Shown: positions 1-8,788, numbered from the stretch's first letter. The stretch: DNA of 64,000 bases from Actinomadura sp. 7K507 (GCF_004348425.1 NZ_SMKK01000012.1:1-64000); one strand, 5' to 3'. Numbers and translations: made by a program. The notes: generated by a model from the letters alone, not told the origin.

Positions 1-2457
1 GCCTCTCTTCCTGCCCAGCCGCCGCAGCCCGCCCGTGCCGACCGGTCAGCGGGGCAGCGACCGGACTTCGGGGTCGAGAGGTCCATCCACACGGTGCGGC
101 CCGCCACGCCGCCCGCACCGCCCGCGCCGCGCGGGCCCTACGTGCCCCCGCCGACCCCTGCCGGGGCAGGCGCGGCGCCGGGGCCCGCCCCGGCGCCGCC
201 GACCACCAGGCAGCCGGGCTCGTCCGGCCCGTCGCGCCCGAGCGGGCAGAGCGGGCAGAGCGGCCAGAGTGGTCCGGGCTCGGCGTCCGGTGGTTCGTCG
301 CGCGGCTCGGCGGGCAGCGGACGGGGGACCGTCGGGTCCGGGCGGACGGCGTCGCGGGGCGGCACCCGCGGGACGGGCTCCAGCGGGTCCACCAGGCGCG
401 GGATGCTCGGCGCCGGGCTCGTGGAGGTGCCGCCGGTCCCGGCCCGCGACCCGGCCTCGGCGATCATGGAGAAGCCCGAGGTGCCGGAGAACCGGCGCTA
501 CTGCAGCAAGTGCGACGAGAAGGTGGGGCGGAGCCGCGGCGGCCGTCCCGGGCGCACCGAGGGGTTCTGCCGCAACTGCGGGCACCCGTTCTCGTTCACG
601 CCGAAGCTCCGGCCCGGCGAGATGCTCGGCGGGCAGTACGAGGTCCTCGGGTGCCTGGCGCACGGCGGGCTCGGCTGGGTCTACCTGGCCCGCGACCACA
701 ACGTCAGCGAGCGGTGGGTCGTGCTCAAGGGCCTGCTGGACACCGGGGACGCCGACTCGCTGGCCGCCGCGACCGCCGAGCGCGCGTTCCTCGCCGAGGT
801 CGAGCACCCCAACATCGTCAAGATCTACAACTTCGTCCGGCACGAGGGCTCCGGCTACATCGTGATGGAGTACGTCGGCGGGACGTCGCTGAAGGAAATC
901 CTGCTGAGCGCCCGCCGCGACCACGGCGACACGGTCGCGCTGCCCCTGCCCCAGGTGATCGCGTACGGGCTGGAGGTGCTGAGCGCGCTCGGCTACCTGC
1001 ACGGCGTCGGGCTGCTGTACTGCGACTTCAAGCCGGACAACGCCATCCAGTCCGAGGAGCAGCTCAAGCTGATCGACCTCGGCGGGGTGCGCCGCGCGTT
1101 CGACGTCAACAGCCCGATCTTCGGCACGCCCGGCTACCAGGCCCCGGAAATCGGCTCGCAGGGCCCGTCGGTCACGTCCGACCTGTACACGGTGGGCCGG
1201 ACGCTCGCGGTGCTGAGCTTCCCGTTCCGCGGCTACACCGGACGGCATCTGCGCAGCCTGCCGCCGCGCGAGGAGGTACCGCTCTTCCAGCGGCACGAGT
1301 CGTACCACCGGCTGCTGCGCCGCGCCACGCACCCGGACCCCGCGCGCCGCTTCCAGAGCGCCGCGGAGATGGCCGAGCAGCTGACCGGCGTCCTGCGCGA
1401 GGTCCTGTCGGCCGAGGACGGCCGCCCGCGGCCCGCGCCGTCGCCGCTGTTCGGCGCCGAGCAGCACACGGCCGGAGCCGAGATCACCGCGCCGACCGAC
1501 CGGGACGGCACCCCGGCGGGCGGCGCGGCCCCGCCCATCCTCGCGCCGTTGGAGCCGGCGGCCGCCGCCGCGGCGCTGCCCGTCCCGCTGGTGTCCGGCT
1601 CCGACCCGGCCGCCGCGTTCCTGGCCGGGCTCACCGCCCGCGACCCGGGCGACCTGGCCGCCGCGCTGAGCTCCGCGCCGGTGGGGTCGCGGGAGGTCCG
1701 GTTCGCGCTGGTCCGGGTCTGGATCGAGCTGGACGACCTGGACGGCGCCCGGCGCCTCCTCGAAGAGCTCGCCGCCGAGGCCGCCGACGACTGGCGCGTC
1801 GACTGGTACCGCGGCGTCCGCGCCCTCGCCGGCGGGCGCGGACCGGAGGCCGTGGCCGTCTTCAACGACCTGTACGACCTCGCGCCGGGGGAGCGGGCGC
1901 CCAAGCTGGCGCTCGCGTTCTGCCACGAGATCCTGGGCGACATGGCGCAGGCCGACCGCTTCTACGAGGCGGTCTGGCGCACCGACCCCATCCACGTGAG
2001 CGCCGCGTTCGGCCTGGCCCGCACCCGCCTGGCCGCCGGTGACCGGGAGGCCGCCGGACGCGTGCTGGACTCGGTCCCCCGCGTCTCCAGCCACTACCTC
2101 GCCGCGCAGCTCGCGGCCGTCGCGACCGCCGTCCGCGGCCGCGACCCCGGCGAGCTGACCGCCGCCACGCTGATCGAGACCGGCCGCCGCCTGTCGTCCC
2201 TGCGCCTGGACACCGAACGGACCGCCGCGTTCTCCGCCGAGGTGCTGGAGGCCGCTCTCGGCTGGGTCCGCGCCGGCCGCGCGCAGGCGCCTTCCGGCTC
2301 CGGCTACCGGGTCCTCGACACCGACCTCGACGAGGCGTCCCTCCGCGCGAGGCTGGAGGAGACCTACCGCGTCCTGGCCAAGCTCGCCGACGGCGCCGGA
2401 CACCGGCACGCCATGGTCAGACGGGCCAACGCCGTACGTCCGAGGACGCTGTTCTGA
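1..2457 (+). CDS. pknG: PknG-type serine/threonine protein kinase (5' end probably outside window)
   Basis: Cytosolic Ser/Thr kinase of the PknG family, which in mycobacteria phosphorylates the FHA protein GarA in response to amino acids. The frame is open from base 1; the first in-window start is GTG 94, so the true start may lie upstream. Counting from GTG 94: a low-complexity Pro/Ala/Gly/Ser region (1-130); a rubredoxin-like zinc ribbon, YCSKC...FCRNCG (about 136-168); and a kinase domain (about 179-445) with HGGLGWVYLA loop, catalytic Lys in VVLKG, CDFKPDN in place of HRD, and DLG in place of DFG, both PknG traits. An alpha-helical TPR-like tail follows. The PP2C gene starts 2 nt downstream, so kinase and phosphatase are probably cotranscribed. 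Confidence 0.93.
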   Translation, partial: ASLPAQPPQPARADRSAGQRPDFGVERSIHTVRPATPPAPPAPRGPYVPPPTPAGAGAAPGPAPAPPTTRQPGSSGPSRPSGQSGQSGQSGPGSASGGSSRGSAGSGRGTVGSGRTASRGGTRGTGSSGSTRRGMLGAGLVEVPPVPARDPASAIMEKPEVPENRRYCSKCDEKVGRSRGGRPGRTEGFCRNCGHPFSFTPKLRPGEMLGGQYEVLGCLAHGGLGWVYLARDHNVSERWVVLKGLLDTGDADSLAAATAERAFLAEVEHPNIVKIYNFVRHEGSGYIVMEYVGGTSLKEILLSARRDHGDTVALPLPQVIAYGLEVLSALGYLHGVGLLYCDFKPDNAIQSEEQLKLIDLGGVRRAFDVNSPIFGTPGYQAPEIGSQGPSVTSDLYTVGRTLAVLSFPFRGYTGRHLRSLPPREEVPLFQRHESYHRLLRRATHPDPARRFQSAAEMAEQLTGVLREVLSAEDGRPRPAPSPLFGAEQHTAGAEITAPTDRDGTPAGGAAPPILAPLEPAAAAAALPVPLVSGSDPAAAFLAGLTARDPGDLAAALSSAPVGSREVRFALVRVWIELDDLDGARRLLEELAAEAADDWRVDWYRGVRALAGGRGPEAVAVFNDLYDLAPGERAPKLALAFCHEILGDMAQADRFYEAVWRTDPIHVSAAFGLARTRLAAGDREAAGRVLDSVPRVSSHYLAAQLAAVATAVRGRDPGELTAATLIETGRRLSSLRLDTERTAAFSAEVLEAALGWVRAGRAQAPSGSGYRVLDTDLDEASLRARLEETYRVLAKLADGAGHRHAMVRRANAVRPRTLF

Positions 2458-2459
2458 CG

Positions 2460-3485
2460 ATGGACGCGGACCAGGACATCCACGCCGGGCTCTACTGCAC
2501 CTGCGGCGAGCCCGTCAACGAGCACGACCGTTTCTGCGAAGAGTGCGGCCGCCCCGACCCGACGACCGCCGACGACCCGACACCCGCCCCCACGACGCGG
2601 GGAGTCTGCACGGACTGCGGGGGGCGCGACGTCGGGGCGGACGGGTACTGCGGGATGTGCGGGCTGCGGCAGCCGAGCGGGCGGGAGCACGTCGAGGCGG
2701 AGCTGGGCGGGGCCGCGGCGGCGGTGAGCGACCTCGGGCTGCGGCGCGGCCGGAACGAGGACGCTTTCGCGCTCGCGGCGCTGCCCGGCGGGGCCTGCGC
2801 GGTGGTGTGCGACGGCGTGGCCACGGCGCCGGGGTCGGAGGAGGCGTCACGGCTGGCCGCCGACGCCGCGGCGGCCGTCCTCGCGGACCGCGTCCCGGCG
2901 GGCGCGGACCCGGGGGACGCCACCCGCGAGGCGGCGGAACGGGCGGGCGAGGTCGTGGCGCGGCTCGCCGCCGGCCCGGACGACGCGCCCGCGTGCACGT
3001 TCGTCTCGGCGGTCGTGGACGGCCCGGACGTCACGGTCGGGTGGATCGGGGACAGCCGCGCCTACTGGCTTTCGGCAGGGGGCTCGTGCTTGCTGACGCG
3101 GGACGACTCGTGGGCCGCGGAGATGGTCGAGCGGGGGGAGATGAGCGCGGCGGACGCGTGGGCCGACCGGCGGGCGCATCTGCTGACCGCGTGGCTGGGC
3201 GCGGACGGGGGCACGGCGCGGCCGCGGCTCGCGGCGTTCCGTCCCGCCGCCCCCGGACTTGTGCTGATATGCAGCGACGGGCTGTGGAACCACCTGCCGG
3301 AGGCGGCGGAGCTCGCGGCGGTGGCGCTGGACGGCACGGGCGGGCCGGACGGGCCGCTGGGCGCGGTGCGGAGGCTGCTGCGGGCGGCGCTCGGCGCGGG
3401 CGGGCACGACAACGTCACGGTGGCGGTGATCCCCTGCCCGCCGCCGGAATCGAGCAGGGAAACGAGCAGGGAGCCGGTCAGATGA
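2460..3485 (+). CDS. Zinc-ribbon PP2C-family Ser/Thr phosphatase
   Basis: Predicted metal-dependent PP2C phosphatase of 341 aa, probably antagonising the adjacent kinase. The N-terminus carries two zinc ribbons (YCTCG...FCEECG and VCTDCG...YCGMCG, residues 10-65). The catalytic domain shows RNEDAF, VCDG, GWIGDSRAYW, CSDGLW and GGHDNVTVAV, which supply the metal-binding Asp residues. The usual DGMGG motif is DGVAT, so the loop is divergent. ATG lies 2 nt after the kinase stop, and the 3' end overlaps the VWA gene in an ATGA junction, so translation is probably coupled. Confidence 0.9.
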   Translation: MDADQDIHAGLYCTCGEPVNEHDRFCEECGRPDPTTADDPTPAPTTRGVCTDCGGRDVGADGYCGMCGLRQPSGREHVEAELGGAAAAVSDLGLRRGRNEDAFALAALPGGACAVVCDGVATAPGSEEASRLAADAAAAVLADRVPAGADPGDATREAAERAGEVVARLAAGPDDAPACTFVSAVVDGPDVTVGWIGDSRAYWLSAGGSCLLTRDDSWAAEMVERGEMSAADAWADRRAHLLTAWLGADGGTARPRLAAFRPAAPGLVLICSDGLWNHLPEAAELAAVALDGTGGPDGPLGAVRRLLRAALGAGGHDNVTVAVIPCPPPESSRETSREPVR

Positions 3486-4840
3486 GCGATTTCCCCGAGT
3501 TCACGATCCGCGTGGACCAGAACCCCTACCTCCCGGACGGCGGACGGGAGATGCACGCGATCGTGACCGTGGAGGCGACCTCGTCCGGCGCCAGTGCGGG
3601 AACAGGCGCGGGAACAGGCGCCGGAACAGATGCGGGAACGGGTGCCGGGGCGGGCGCCGCCGGGCGGGCGCCGGCCGCGCAGATCATCATCATCGACACC
3701 TCGGGTTCGATGTCGTACCGGGGCAAGATGACCGCCGCCAAACGGGCGGCGCGGGCGGCGGTGAACGTGCTGCGCGACGGGGTCCGGTTCGCGGTGGTCG
3801 CGGGCGCGAACCAGCCCCGCATGATCTACCCGCAGGGGGAGCGGCTCGCAGAGGCGAACGAGACGTCCCGGCGGAGCGCCGTGCAGGCGGTGGGGCGGCT
3901 GGAGGCGGCCGGCGGGACCGCGATCGGGTCGTGGCTGCGGCTCGCCGACCGGCTGTTCACCGGCTACGAGGACGCCGTCAAGCACGCGATCCTGCTGACC
4001 GACGGCAAGAACCAGCACGAGTCGGCCGAGGAACTGGACGCGGCGCTGCGGCAGTGCTCGGGCCACTTCCAGTGCGACGCGCGCGGCGTCGGCACCGACT
4101 GGGACGTCTCCGAGGTCCGCAAGATCACCTCGGCGCTGCTGGGCGGGTTCCTGGACGTCCCCGACCCGGCGGACCTGGAGGCCGACTTCCTGGCGATGAC
4201 GCGGACCTCGATGAGCAAGCAGGTCGCGGACGTGTCGCTGCGCGTGTGGACGCCGCAGCAGGCGGAGTTGCGGTTCGTCAAGCAGATGGTGCCGGCCGTG
4301 GAGGACCTCACCGGCAGGCGCGTCGAGTCGGGGCCGCAGACGGGCGACTACCCGCTCGGCGCGTGGGGGAACGAGAACCGCGAGTACCACCTGTGCGTCG
4401 ACGTGAAGCCCGGCGACGTCGGACGCCAGATGCGGGCCGCGTGGGTGAAGCTCCTGGCCGGCGACCGGGTCCTCGCGTCCGGGAACGTCCTGGCCGAGTG
4501 GACCGACGACGAGGCCAGGTCGACGCACATCAACGGCCGGGTCTCGATCCACACCGGGCAGTCCGAGCTGGCCGAGGCGATCCAGCAGGGCCTGGAGGCG
4601 AGGCGGGAGGGCGACGAGGACACCGCGACGGCCAGGCTCGGCCGCGCCGTCGTGCTGGCGCGGGAGGTCGGCAACGACCAGATCTCCGGCCTGCTGGACC
4701 GGATCGTCGACGTCGTCGACCCGGTCCAGGGGACGGTGCGGCTGAAGCGGGAGATCGCCAAGGCGGACGAGATGTCGCTCGACACCCGTTCCGTCCGGAC
4801 CGTGCGGACCCGCCACGGCGACGAGGCGGGAGGAGGCTGA
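3482..4840 (+). CDS. von Willebrand factor A (VWA) domain protein
   Basis: Cytosolic VWA protein of 452 aa. The start ATG 3482 overlaps the PP2C stop (ATGA). A Gly/Ala/Thr-rich linker encoded by a 12-bp repeat (residues about 38-60) precedes the VWA domain, whose MIDAS motif DTSGSMS is near residue 72; ILLTDGKN provides the later metal-site segment. The C-terminal half contains a beta-rich region and a helical RREGDEDTATARLGRA segment resembling a TPR. VWA proteins usually scaffold metal-dependent protein contacts; here it may bridge kinase, phosphatase and FHA protein. That role is inferred from context only. Confidence 0.88.
   Translation: MSDFPEFTIRVDQNPYLPDGGREMHAIVTVEATSSGASAGTGAGTGAGTDAGTGAGAGAAGRAPAAQIIIIDTSGSMSYRGKMTAAKRAARAAVNVLRDGVRFAVVAGANQPRMIYPQGERLAEANETSRRSAVQAVGRLEAAGGTAIGSWLRLADRLFTGYEDAVKHAILLTDGKNQHESAEELDAALRQCSGHFQCDARGVGTDWDVSEVRKITSALLGGFLDVPDPADLEADFLAMTRTSMSKQVADVSLRVWTPQQAELRFVKQMVPAVEDLTGRRVESGPQTGDYPLGAWGNENREYHLCVDVKPGDVGRQMRAAWVKLLAGDRVLASGNVLAEWTDDEARSTHINGRVSIHTGQSELAEAIQQGLEARREGDEDTATARLGRAVVLAREVGNDQISGLLDRIVDVVDPVQGTVRLKREIAKADEMSLDTRSVRTVRTRHGDEAGGG
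3595..3654 (+). repeat. 12-bp in-frame minisatellite inside VWA gene
   Basis: Five consecutive 12-bp units of the form (t/c)gcgggaacagg, with 1-4 substitutions in the later copies. They encode a Gly-Thr-Gly-Ala linker between the N-terminal strand and the MIDAS segment. Being a multiple of three, copy-number change would alter linker length without shifting frame. Confidence 0.8.
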
Positions 4841-4845
4841 GCCCG

Positions 4846-5607
4846 ATGCCGGTCTGCCCGAGCGGGCACACGTCCGAGGCCACCGACTACTGCGACGTGT
4901 GCGGTGACCTCATGGACGGCGCGCAGCGCGCCGAGTTCGCCGAGCCCTCCCACGCCCCGGCCGCCGCGCCTGCCCCGGCCCCCACGCCGGAGGCGCAGGC
5001 CGGGCCGGAGGACGCGGCCGTCTGCCCGCAGTGCAGGACGCCCCGGTCCGGCCGCTTCTGCGAAGTGGACGGGTACGACTTCGACACCGGCGCCGTCCAC
5101 AGCCCCCAGCTGGCGGCCGCCCGCGCCGCCGCCTCCCGGTCGAGGCCACTGGTGCCGTCACCGCGGACGAGCAGCCCGCGCATGGCCCCGTCCGGACCGT
5201 CCGCGCTGATCTTCGCCGACCGCGCCTACTTCGACACCGTGGTCGCGCAGATGGGCCCGGACGCGGCGGGACTGGCGTTCCCGCCGTACACCGCGGAGCG
5301 CCGCGTCCCGCTGATCGGCGACCAGGCCCGGATCGGGCGGCGCAGCACGTCCCGCGCGATCCTCCCGGAGATCGACCTGAGCGTCCCGCCCGAGGACCCC
5401 GGCGTCTCGCACCTGCACGCAGTCCTGCTCGCGCAGCCGGACGGCACCTGGAACCTGGTCGACCCCGGTTCGACCAACGGCACCACGGTGAACGGCGGCA
5501 CGGAGCCGATCGCGGTGAACACGCCGGTGCCGATGGCCGACGGCGACCGCATCCATGTCGGCGCCTGGACGACCATCACGCTGTCTCTTCAGGAGGGCCC
5601 GCCATGA
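4846..5607 (+). CDS. Zinc-ribbon and FHA domain protein
   Basis: Phosphothreonine-binding protein of 253 aa. ATG 4846 is preceded by AGGAGG at 4831. Two zinc ribbons (CPSGH...YCDVCG at 4-22; VCPQC...FCEVDG at about 55-72) precede a Pro/Ala linker and a C-terminal FHA domain (about 160-245) with IGRR, SHLHA and STNGT signatures. In mycobacteria the PknG substrate GarA is an FHA protein; this neighbour is the obvious local candidate substrate or reader, though the GarA N-terminal phospho-site motif is not evident. It overlaps the next gene by ATGA. Confidence 0.9.
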   Translation: MPVCPSGHTSEATDYCDVCGDLMDGAQRAEFAEPSHAPAAAPAPAPTPEAQAGPEDAAVCPQCRTPRSGRFCEVDGYDFDTGAVHSPQLAAARAAASRSRPLVPSPRTSSPRMAPSGPSALIFADRAYFDTVVAQMGPDAAGLAFPPYTAERRVPLIGDQARIGRRSTSRAILPEIDLSVPPEDPGVSHLHAVLLAQPDGTWNLVDPGSTNGTTVNGGTEPIAVNTPVPMADGDRIHVGAWTTITLSLQEGPP

Positions 5608-7133
5608 CGATGACTCCCCCCAGAAGCTCGTCATCGGGTCCCGCGCCACCGGCGCCGCGGCCGCCCGCCCCGGCACCCCGTCCGCCCGCGGACACCGAGC
5701 GGCCCCGTGGAGGACGCCTGAGCACGTTCGTGCGCGGCCGGTGGCTCCGCACGATCCCGGGCCGCATCGGCATCCACGTCGTGCTGTGCCTGGCCGCCAT
5801 CGTGGCGCTGCTGGCCGTCCTGACCGTGTCGATCGGGAACGCGCGCGACTCCGTCCAGACCATCGGCCACGACGCCGGCCCGCAGGTCGTCGCGACCGGA
5901 ACCCTGTACTTCGCGCTCAGCGACATGGACGCGCAGGTCTCCAACATCCTGCTGATCGGCCGCGACCACGACCTCGGCATCGGCCACGACCGTTCGCTGC
6001 GGGTGTACGAGCAGCGCCGCTCGGAGGCCGACGCGGCCGCGGTGCAGGCCGCGCAGCTCGCCGGCGGCGACGAGGCGCTGCGCCGCACCGTCCAGGAGGT
6101 GCTGGACGGCCTCGGCGAGTACGAGCGGCTCGTCGGGCGCGCCATGGAGCTCGACGCGCAGGCCGGCCACCCGCCGGGCCAGCTGCCGCAGCAGGTCGTC
6201 GACGCCTACCGGCAGGCGACCGACCTGATGAAGCTCCAGCTCCTGCCCAAGGCGTACAACATCACGCTCGACACCGGCGCGCAGGTCCGGCAGGAGTACG
6301 AGGAGAAGCGGTCGGCGGTGCTGTCGGGTCGCACGTGGGTCGCCGTGACGGGCCTCGTCGTGCTGCTGCTCCTGATCGCGACGCAGCTCTACCTCGCGCG
6401 GACGTTCCGCCGCGTCCTCAACCCGGCGCTGGTCCTGGCGACGCTCGCGACGCTGGCCCTCGGCGGCGTCGGGGCGGGCATGCTGACCGCCCAGGCCGGG
6501 CACATGCAGAAGGCCAAGGAGGACGGCTTCGACTCGATTCTCCAGCTGTCCAGGGCCCGCGCGATCAGCCACAGCGCGTTCGCCGATGAGAGCCGCTACC
6601 TCCTCGACCCGGGACGCGCCGACACCTACGAGCAGACCTACCTCGACAAGTCGCTGTCGGTGATCCAGCCGGACCTGGGCGACAAGCCGGTGAACCTGGA
6701 GAACTACTACGCGGGCCTTGAGGAGAAGGTCGGCCCGTACAAGGCCGGTGAGGGGGACGTCCCGTTCCTCGGCTTCTTCGGGGACGAGGCGCGCACCGTG
6801 GAGCCCGGCCGCGAGGCGGACGCCCTGCAGAAGACGCTGCTGGCCTACCGGACCGTCCAGCGCAACGACGCGCGCATCAGGGAGCTCGCGTCGTCCGGCG
6901 ACCGGGCCGGGGCCGTCGACGCGCGGATGGCCTCCAACGCCATCCGCGACTTCGGCGTCTACGACAAGGCGCTGGGCGAGCTGACCGCCGTCCACCAGGA
7001 CGCGTTCGACGACGCGGTCGGGGACGCCGACGGCGGGCTGCGCGGCTGGAACGCCGTCCCGGCCGCCGGTGCGGCCGCCATCGCCCTGCTGATTTTCGCG
7101 GGGGTCCGTCCCCGGCTGGCCGAGTTCCGCTGA
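5604..7133 (+). CDS. glnX: GlnX-like membrane sensor protein
   Basis: Integral membrane protein of 509 aa with a Pro-rich cytosolic N-terminus and four predicted membrane segments: about 54-75, 250-272, 281-303 and 482-502. Two long alpha-helical extracytoplasmic regions lie between them, as in four-helix-bundle sensor domains. Start ATG 5604 overlaps the FHA stop, with AGGAGG 7 nt upstream. In mycobacteria GlnX relays the ligand state of lipoprotein GlnH to PknG; the identical neighbours here (PknG upstream, GlnH downstream) support orthology. Sequence family alone would not name it. Confidence 0.85.
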   Translation: MTMTPPRSSSSGPAPPAPRPPAPAPRPPADTERPRGGRLSTFVRGRWLRTIPGRIGIHVVLCLAAIVALLAVLTVSIGNARDSVQTIGHDAGPQVVATGTLYFALSDMDAQVSNILLIGRDHDLGIGHDRSLRVYEQRRSEADAAAVQAAQLAGGDEALRRTVQEVLDGLGEYERLVGRAMELDAQAGHPPGQLPQQVVDAYRQATDLMKLQLLPKAYNITLDTGAQVRQEYEEKRSAVLSGRTWVAVTGLVVLLLLIATQLYLARTFRRVLNPALVLATLATLALGGVGAGMLTAQAGHMQKAKEDGFDSILQLSRARAISHSAFADESRYLLDPGRADTYEQTYLDKSLSVIQPDLGDKPVNLENYYAGLEEKVGPYKAGEGDVPFLGFFGDEARTVEPGREADALQKTLLAYRTVQRNDARIRELASSGDRAGAVDARMASNAIRDFGVYDKALGELTAVHQDAFDDAVGDADGGLRGWNAVPAAGAAAIALLIFAGVRPRLAEFR

Positions 7134-7144
7134 AGGAGACGAGC

Positions 7145-7972
7145 ATGCGCGTCACCCGTACCGCCGCGGCGGTCGCCGCGTTCCTGGCCGCCGCGACCGG
7201 GCTGTCGGCCTGCGGCCTCGGCGGAACCGAGGAAGAGACCGTCGCCGACAAGGAGACCCTGGTCATCGGCGTCAAGGAGGACCAGCCCGCCCTCGGCGTG
7301 AAGGGCCCGGACGGGACGTACAAGGGCTTCGACGTCGATGTCGCCACCTACATCGCGGGGAAGCTGGGCGTCCCCGAGCGCGGCCTCACGTTCCGGACGA
7401 CGAACTCGTCCGTCCGGGAGGAGGCGCTGGCCAACGGCACCGTGGACATCATCGTCGCGACGTACTCGATCACGGCGACGCGCAAGATGAAGGTCACCTT
7501 CGCGGGCCCGTACTACGTCGCGCACCAGGACACGTTCGTCCGCGCCGACGACACCTCGATCAACGACGTGCGCGATCTGAAGGGCAAGCGGATCTGCGAG
7601 GTGACCGGCTCCAACTCCTGGCGCCGCGTCATCGAGGAGCGCAAGGTCGCCGCCGAGCCCGTCACCGTCGACACCTACGGGGCCTGCGTGGACGCGCTCG
7701 CCGCCGGGAAGCTCGACGCCGTGTCGACCGACGACCTGATCCTCGCCGGATTCGCCGCCGGCCGCCCCGGCCGGATGATCAACGCGCCGTTCACGGACGA
7801 GAAGTACGGCGTCGGCATCAAGAAGGGGGACCTGCAGGGCTGCGAGGAGATCAACCGCGCGATCACCGCCATGTACCAGGACGGCACGGCCAAGCGCCTG
7901 CTGGACAAGTGGTTCGGCGACTCGGGCCTGAAGCTGACGACCAGCGTCCCCCAGTTCGAGGGCTGCAAGTGA
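7145..7972 (+). CDS. glnH: GlnH-like solute-binding lipoprotein
   Basis: Periplasmic-binding-protein type 2 (amino-acid/glutamate class) lipoprotein of 275 aa. The signal peptide ends in a lipobox LSAC, with lipidated Cys near residue 23. The mature domain begins LVIGVKEDQPALG and includes YKGFDVDVATYIA, FRTTNSSVREEAL, IVATYSIT and SWRRVIEE segments typical of Asp/Glu/Gln binders. No ABC permease or ATPase genes are adjacent, so it is likely a sensor subunit feeding GlnX rather than a transporter part. GAAGGAG lies upstream of ATG 7145. It is the last gene of the six-gene run. Confidence 0.9.
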   Translation: MRVTRTAAAVAAFLAAATGLSACGLGGTEEETVADKETLVIGVKEDQPALGVKGPDGTYKGFDVDVATYIAGKLGVPERGLTFRTTNSSVREEALANGTVDIIVATYSITATRKMKVTFAGPYYVAHQDTFVRADDTSINDVRDLKGKRICEVTGSNSWRRVIEERKVAAEPVTVDTYGACVDALAAGKLDAVSTDDLILAGFAAGRPGRMINAPFTDEKYGVGIKKGDLQGCEEINRAITAMYQDGTAKRLLDKWFGDSGLKLTTSVPQFEGCK

Positions 7973-8029
7973 GACGTCGCTGCGGGTGAGACGTCGCTGT
8001 AGGTGAGACCTCGCTGCGGGTTAGACGTC
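7969..8029. repeat. 17-bp tandem repeat between convergent genes
   Basis: Three 17-bp units (starting 7969, 7986 and 8003; consensus gtgagacgtcgctgcgg with one or two mismatches) and a partial fourth unit. The first unit contains the glnH stop codon, and the last unit ends against the stop codon of the opposite-strand STAS gene. Confidence 0.85.
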
Positions 8030-8381
8030 AGGGGGTCGTGGTCGAGGGGAGCGCGACGATCGCCTCGCGGAGGGTGTCGTAGATCGGGATGAACTTGTCG
8101 AGCCCGGTGATGCGGAAGACCCGCTGGACGCGCGGCGGCAACGCGACGAGCGCGACGACGGTGCCGTGCTCGCCCGCGCGGCGGTTCGCGGCGACGATCG
8201 CGTTGAGGCCCGTGGAGTCGCAGAACGTGACCTCGCGCATGTCGACGACCAGGGGCTCGCCGGAGTCCACGACCTCGAAGAGCGTCTCCTCGAAGCGCGT
8301 GCGGGACACCACGTCGATGTCGCCGTGCACGCGTACGAGGGTGCACCGGTCGTCGCGCATCAGGTTGATGTCGAAGTCCAT
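8028..8381 (-). CDS. STAS-domain anti-sigma factor antagonist
   Basis: SpoIIAA/RsbV-type STAS protein of 117 aa. It would bind an anti-sigma kinase and release a sigma factor when unphosphorylated. ATG 8381 is chosen because GAGGTGA lies 4-10 nt upstream and the product then begins with the usual beta strand; longer upstream frames lack conserved sequence. The motif CDSTGLN holds the Ser that anti-sigma kinases phosphorylate. No anti-sigma kinase is adjacent; the HATPase at 30.2-30.6 kb is a possible but unproven partner. Confidence 0.88.
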   Translation of the reverse strand: MDFDINLMRDDRCTLVRVHGDIDVVSRTRFEETLFEVVDSGEPLVVDMREVTFCDSTGLNAIVAANRRAGEHGTVVALVALPPRVQRVFRITGLDKFIPIYDTLREAIVALPSTTTP

Positions 8382-8788
8382 GGTCACCTCACGCCCCATC
8401 CGGTGGTCCCCGGCCATCTCAGGTGACTCCTCAGGATTGCGCACCCGTGCCCGCATTCCAAGCACATCCCGGGAAAAGGACCAGGTCGCCCGCCGGTGTG
8501 CCCCGGACCGTAACATGCCCGAGACGGCCGTCCGGTCTGCTCTGTAGACCCTACCCGACGGATCGTCCGGAGCGTCCGGCCGCGTCCCGGGACCTCCGGG
8601 AAACGGGGCAATAACTTACCGAAGAGAAACTTACTGCTTAGTAAGAAATGGCGGATAAGGCCGCCCGCACCGGTCTTGACCTGCTGTTGGGCAATTCTCG
8701 ACCCGACCGGCGAGCGGAAAGGCCGACGCTGACCGAGGCGCGGATCGGCGCAGAGGTTACAGTGTCGGTGGCGAATTCAGGAGGCTGG
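8382..8788. other. Intergenic region with a palindromic operator and probable plsC leader
   Basis: This region is clearly less GC-rich at candidate third codon positions than the flanking genes. It holds the divergent promoters of the STAS gene and plsC, and the palindrome at 8630-8645. The open frame from ATG 8648 into plsC has no Shine-Dalgarno sequence, so I read it as 5' untranslated sequence. No RNA gene was recognised. Confidence 0.5.
8630..8645. promoter_or_regulatory. Perfect inverted repeat, candidate operator for plsC
   Basis: CTTACT-GCTT-AGTAAG, six-base arms with a 4-bp centre. A related half-site ACTTACC lies 17 bp upstream at 8614-8620. Size and symmetry resemble TetR-family operators. 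The binding protein is unknown; no TetR gene is adjacent. Confidence 0.55.

Noticed and set aside
46-2409. Long open frame on the strand opposite pknG
   Set aside because: Shadow of the high-GC coding frame; product is Arg/Gly/Ala-rich with no domain and no ribosome-binding site.
7969-8029. CRISPR array
   Set aside because: Units are 17 bp, contiguous with no spacers; they are plain tandem repeats.
8648-8788. N-terminal extension of PlsC from ATG 8648
   Set aside because: Lower GC3 than real genes, no Shine-Dalgarno, and it follows directly on the operator palindrome; AGGAGG precedes GTG 8789.
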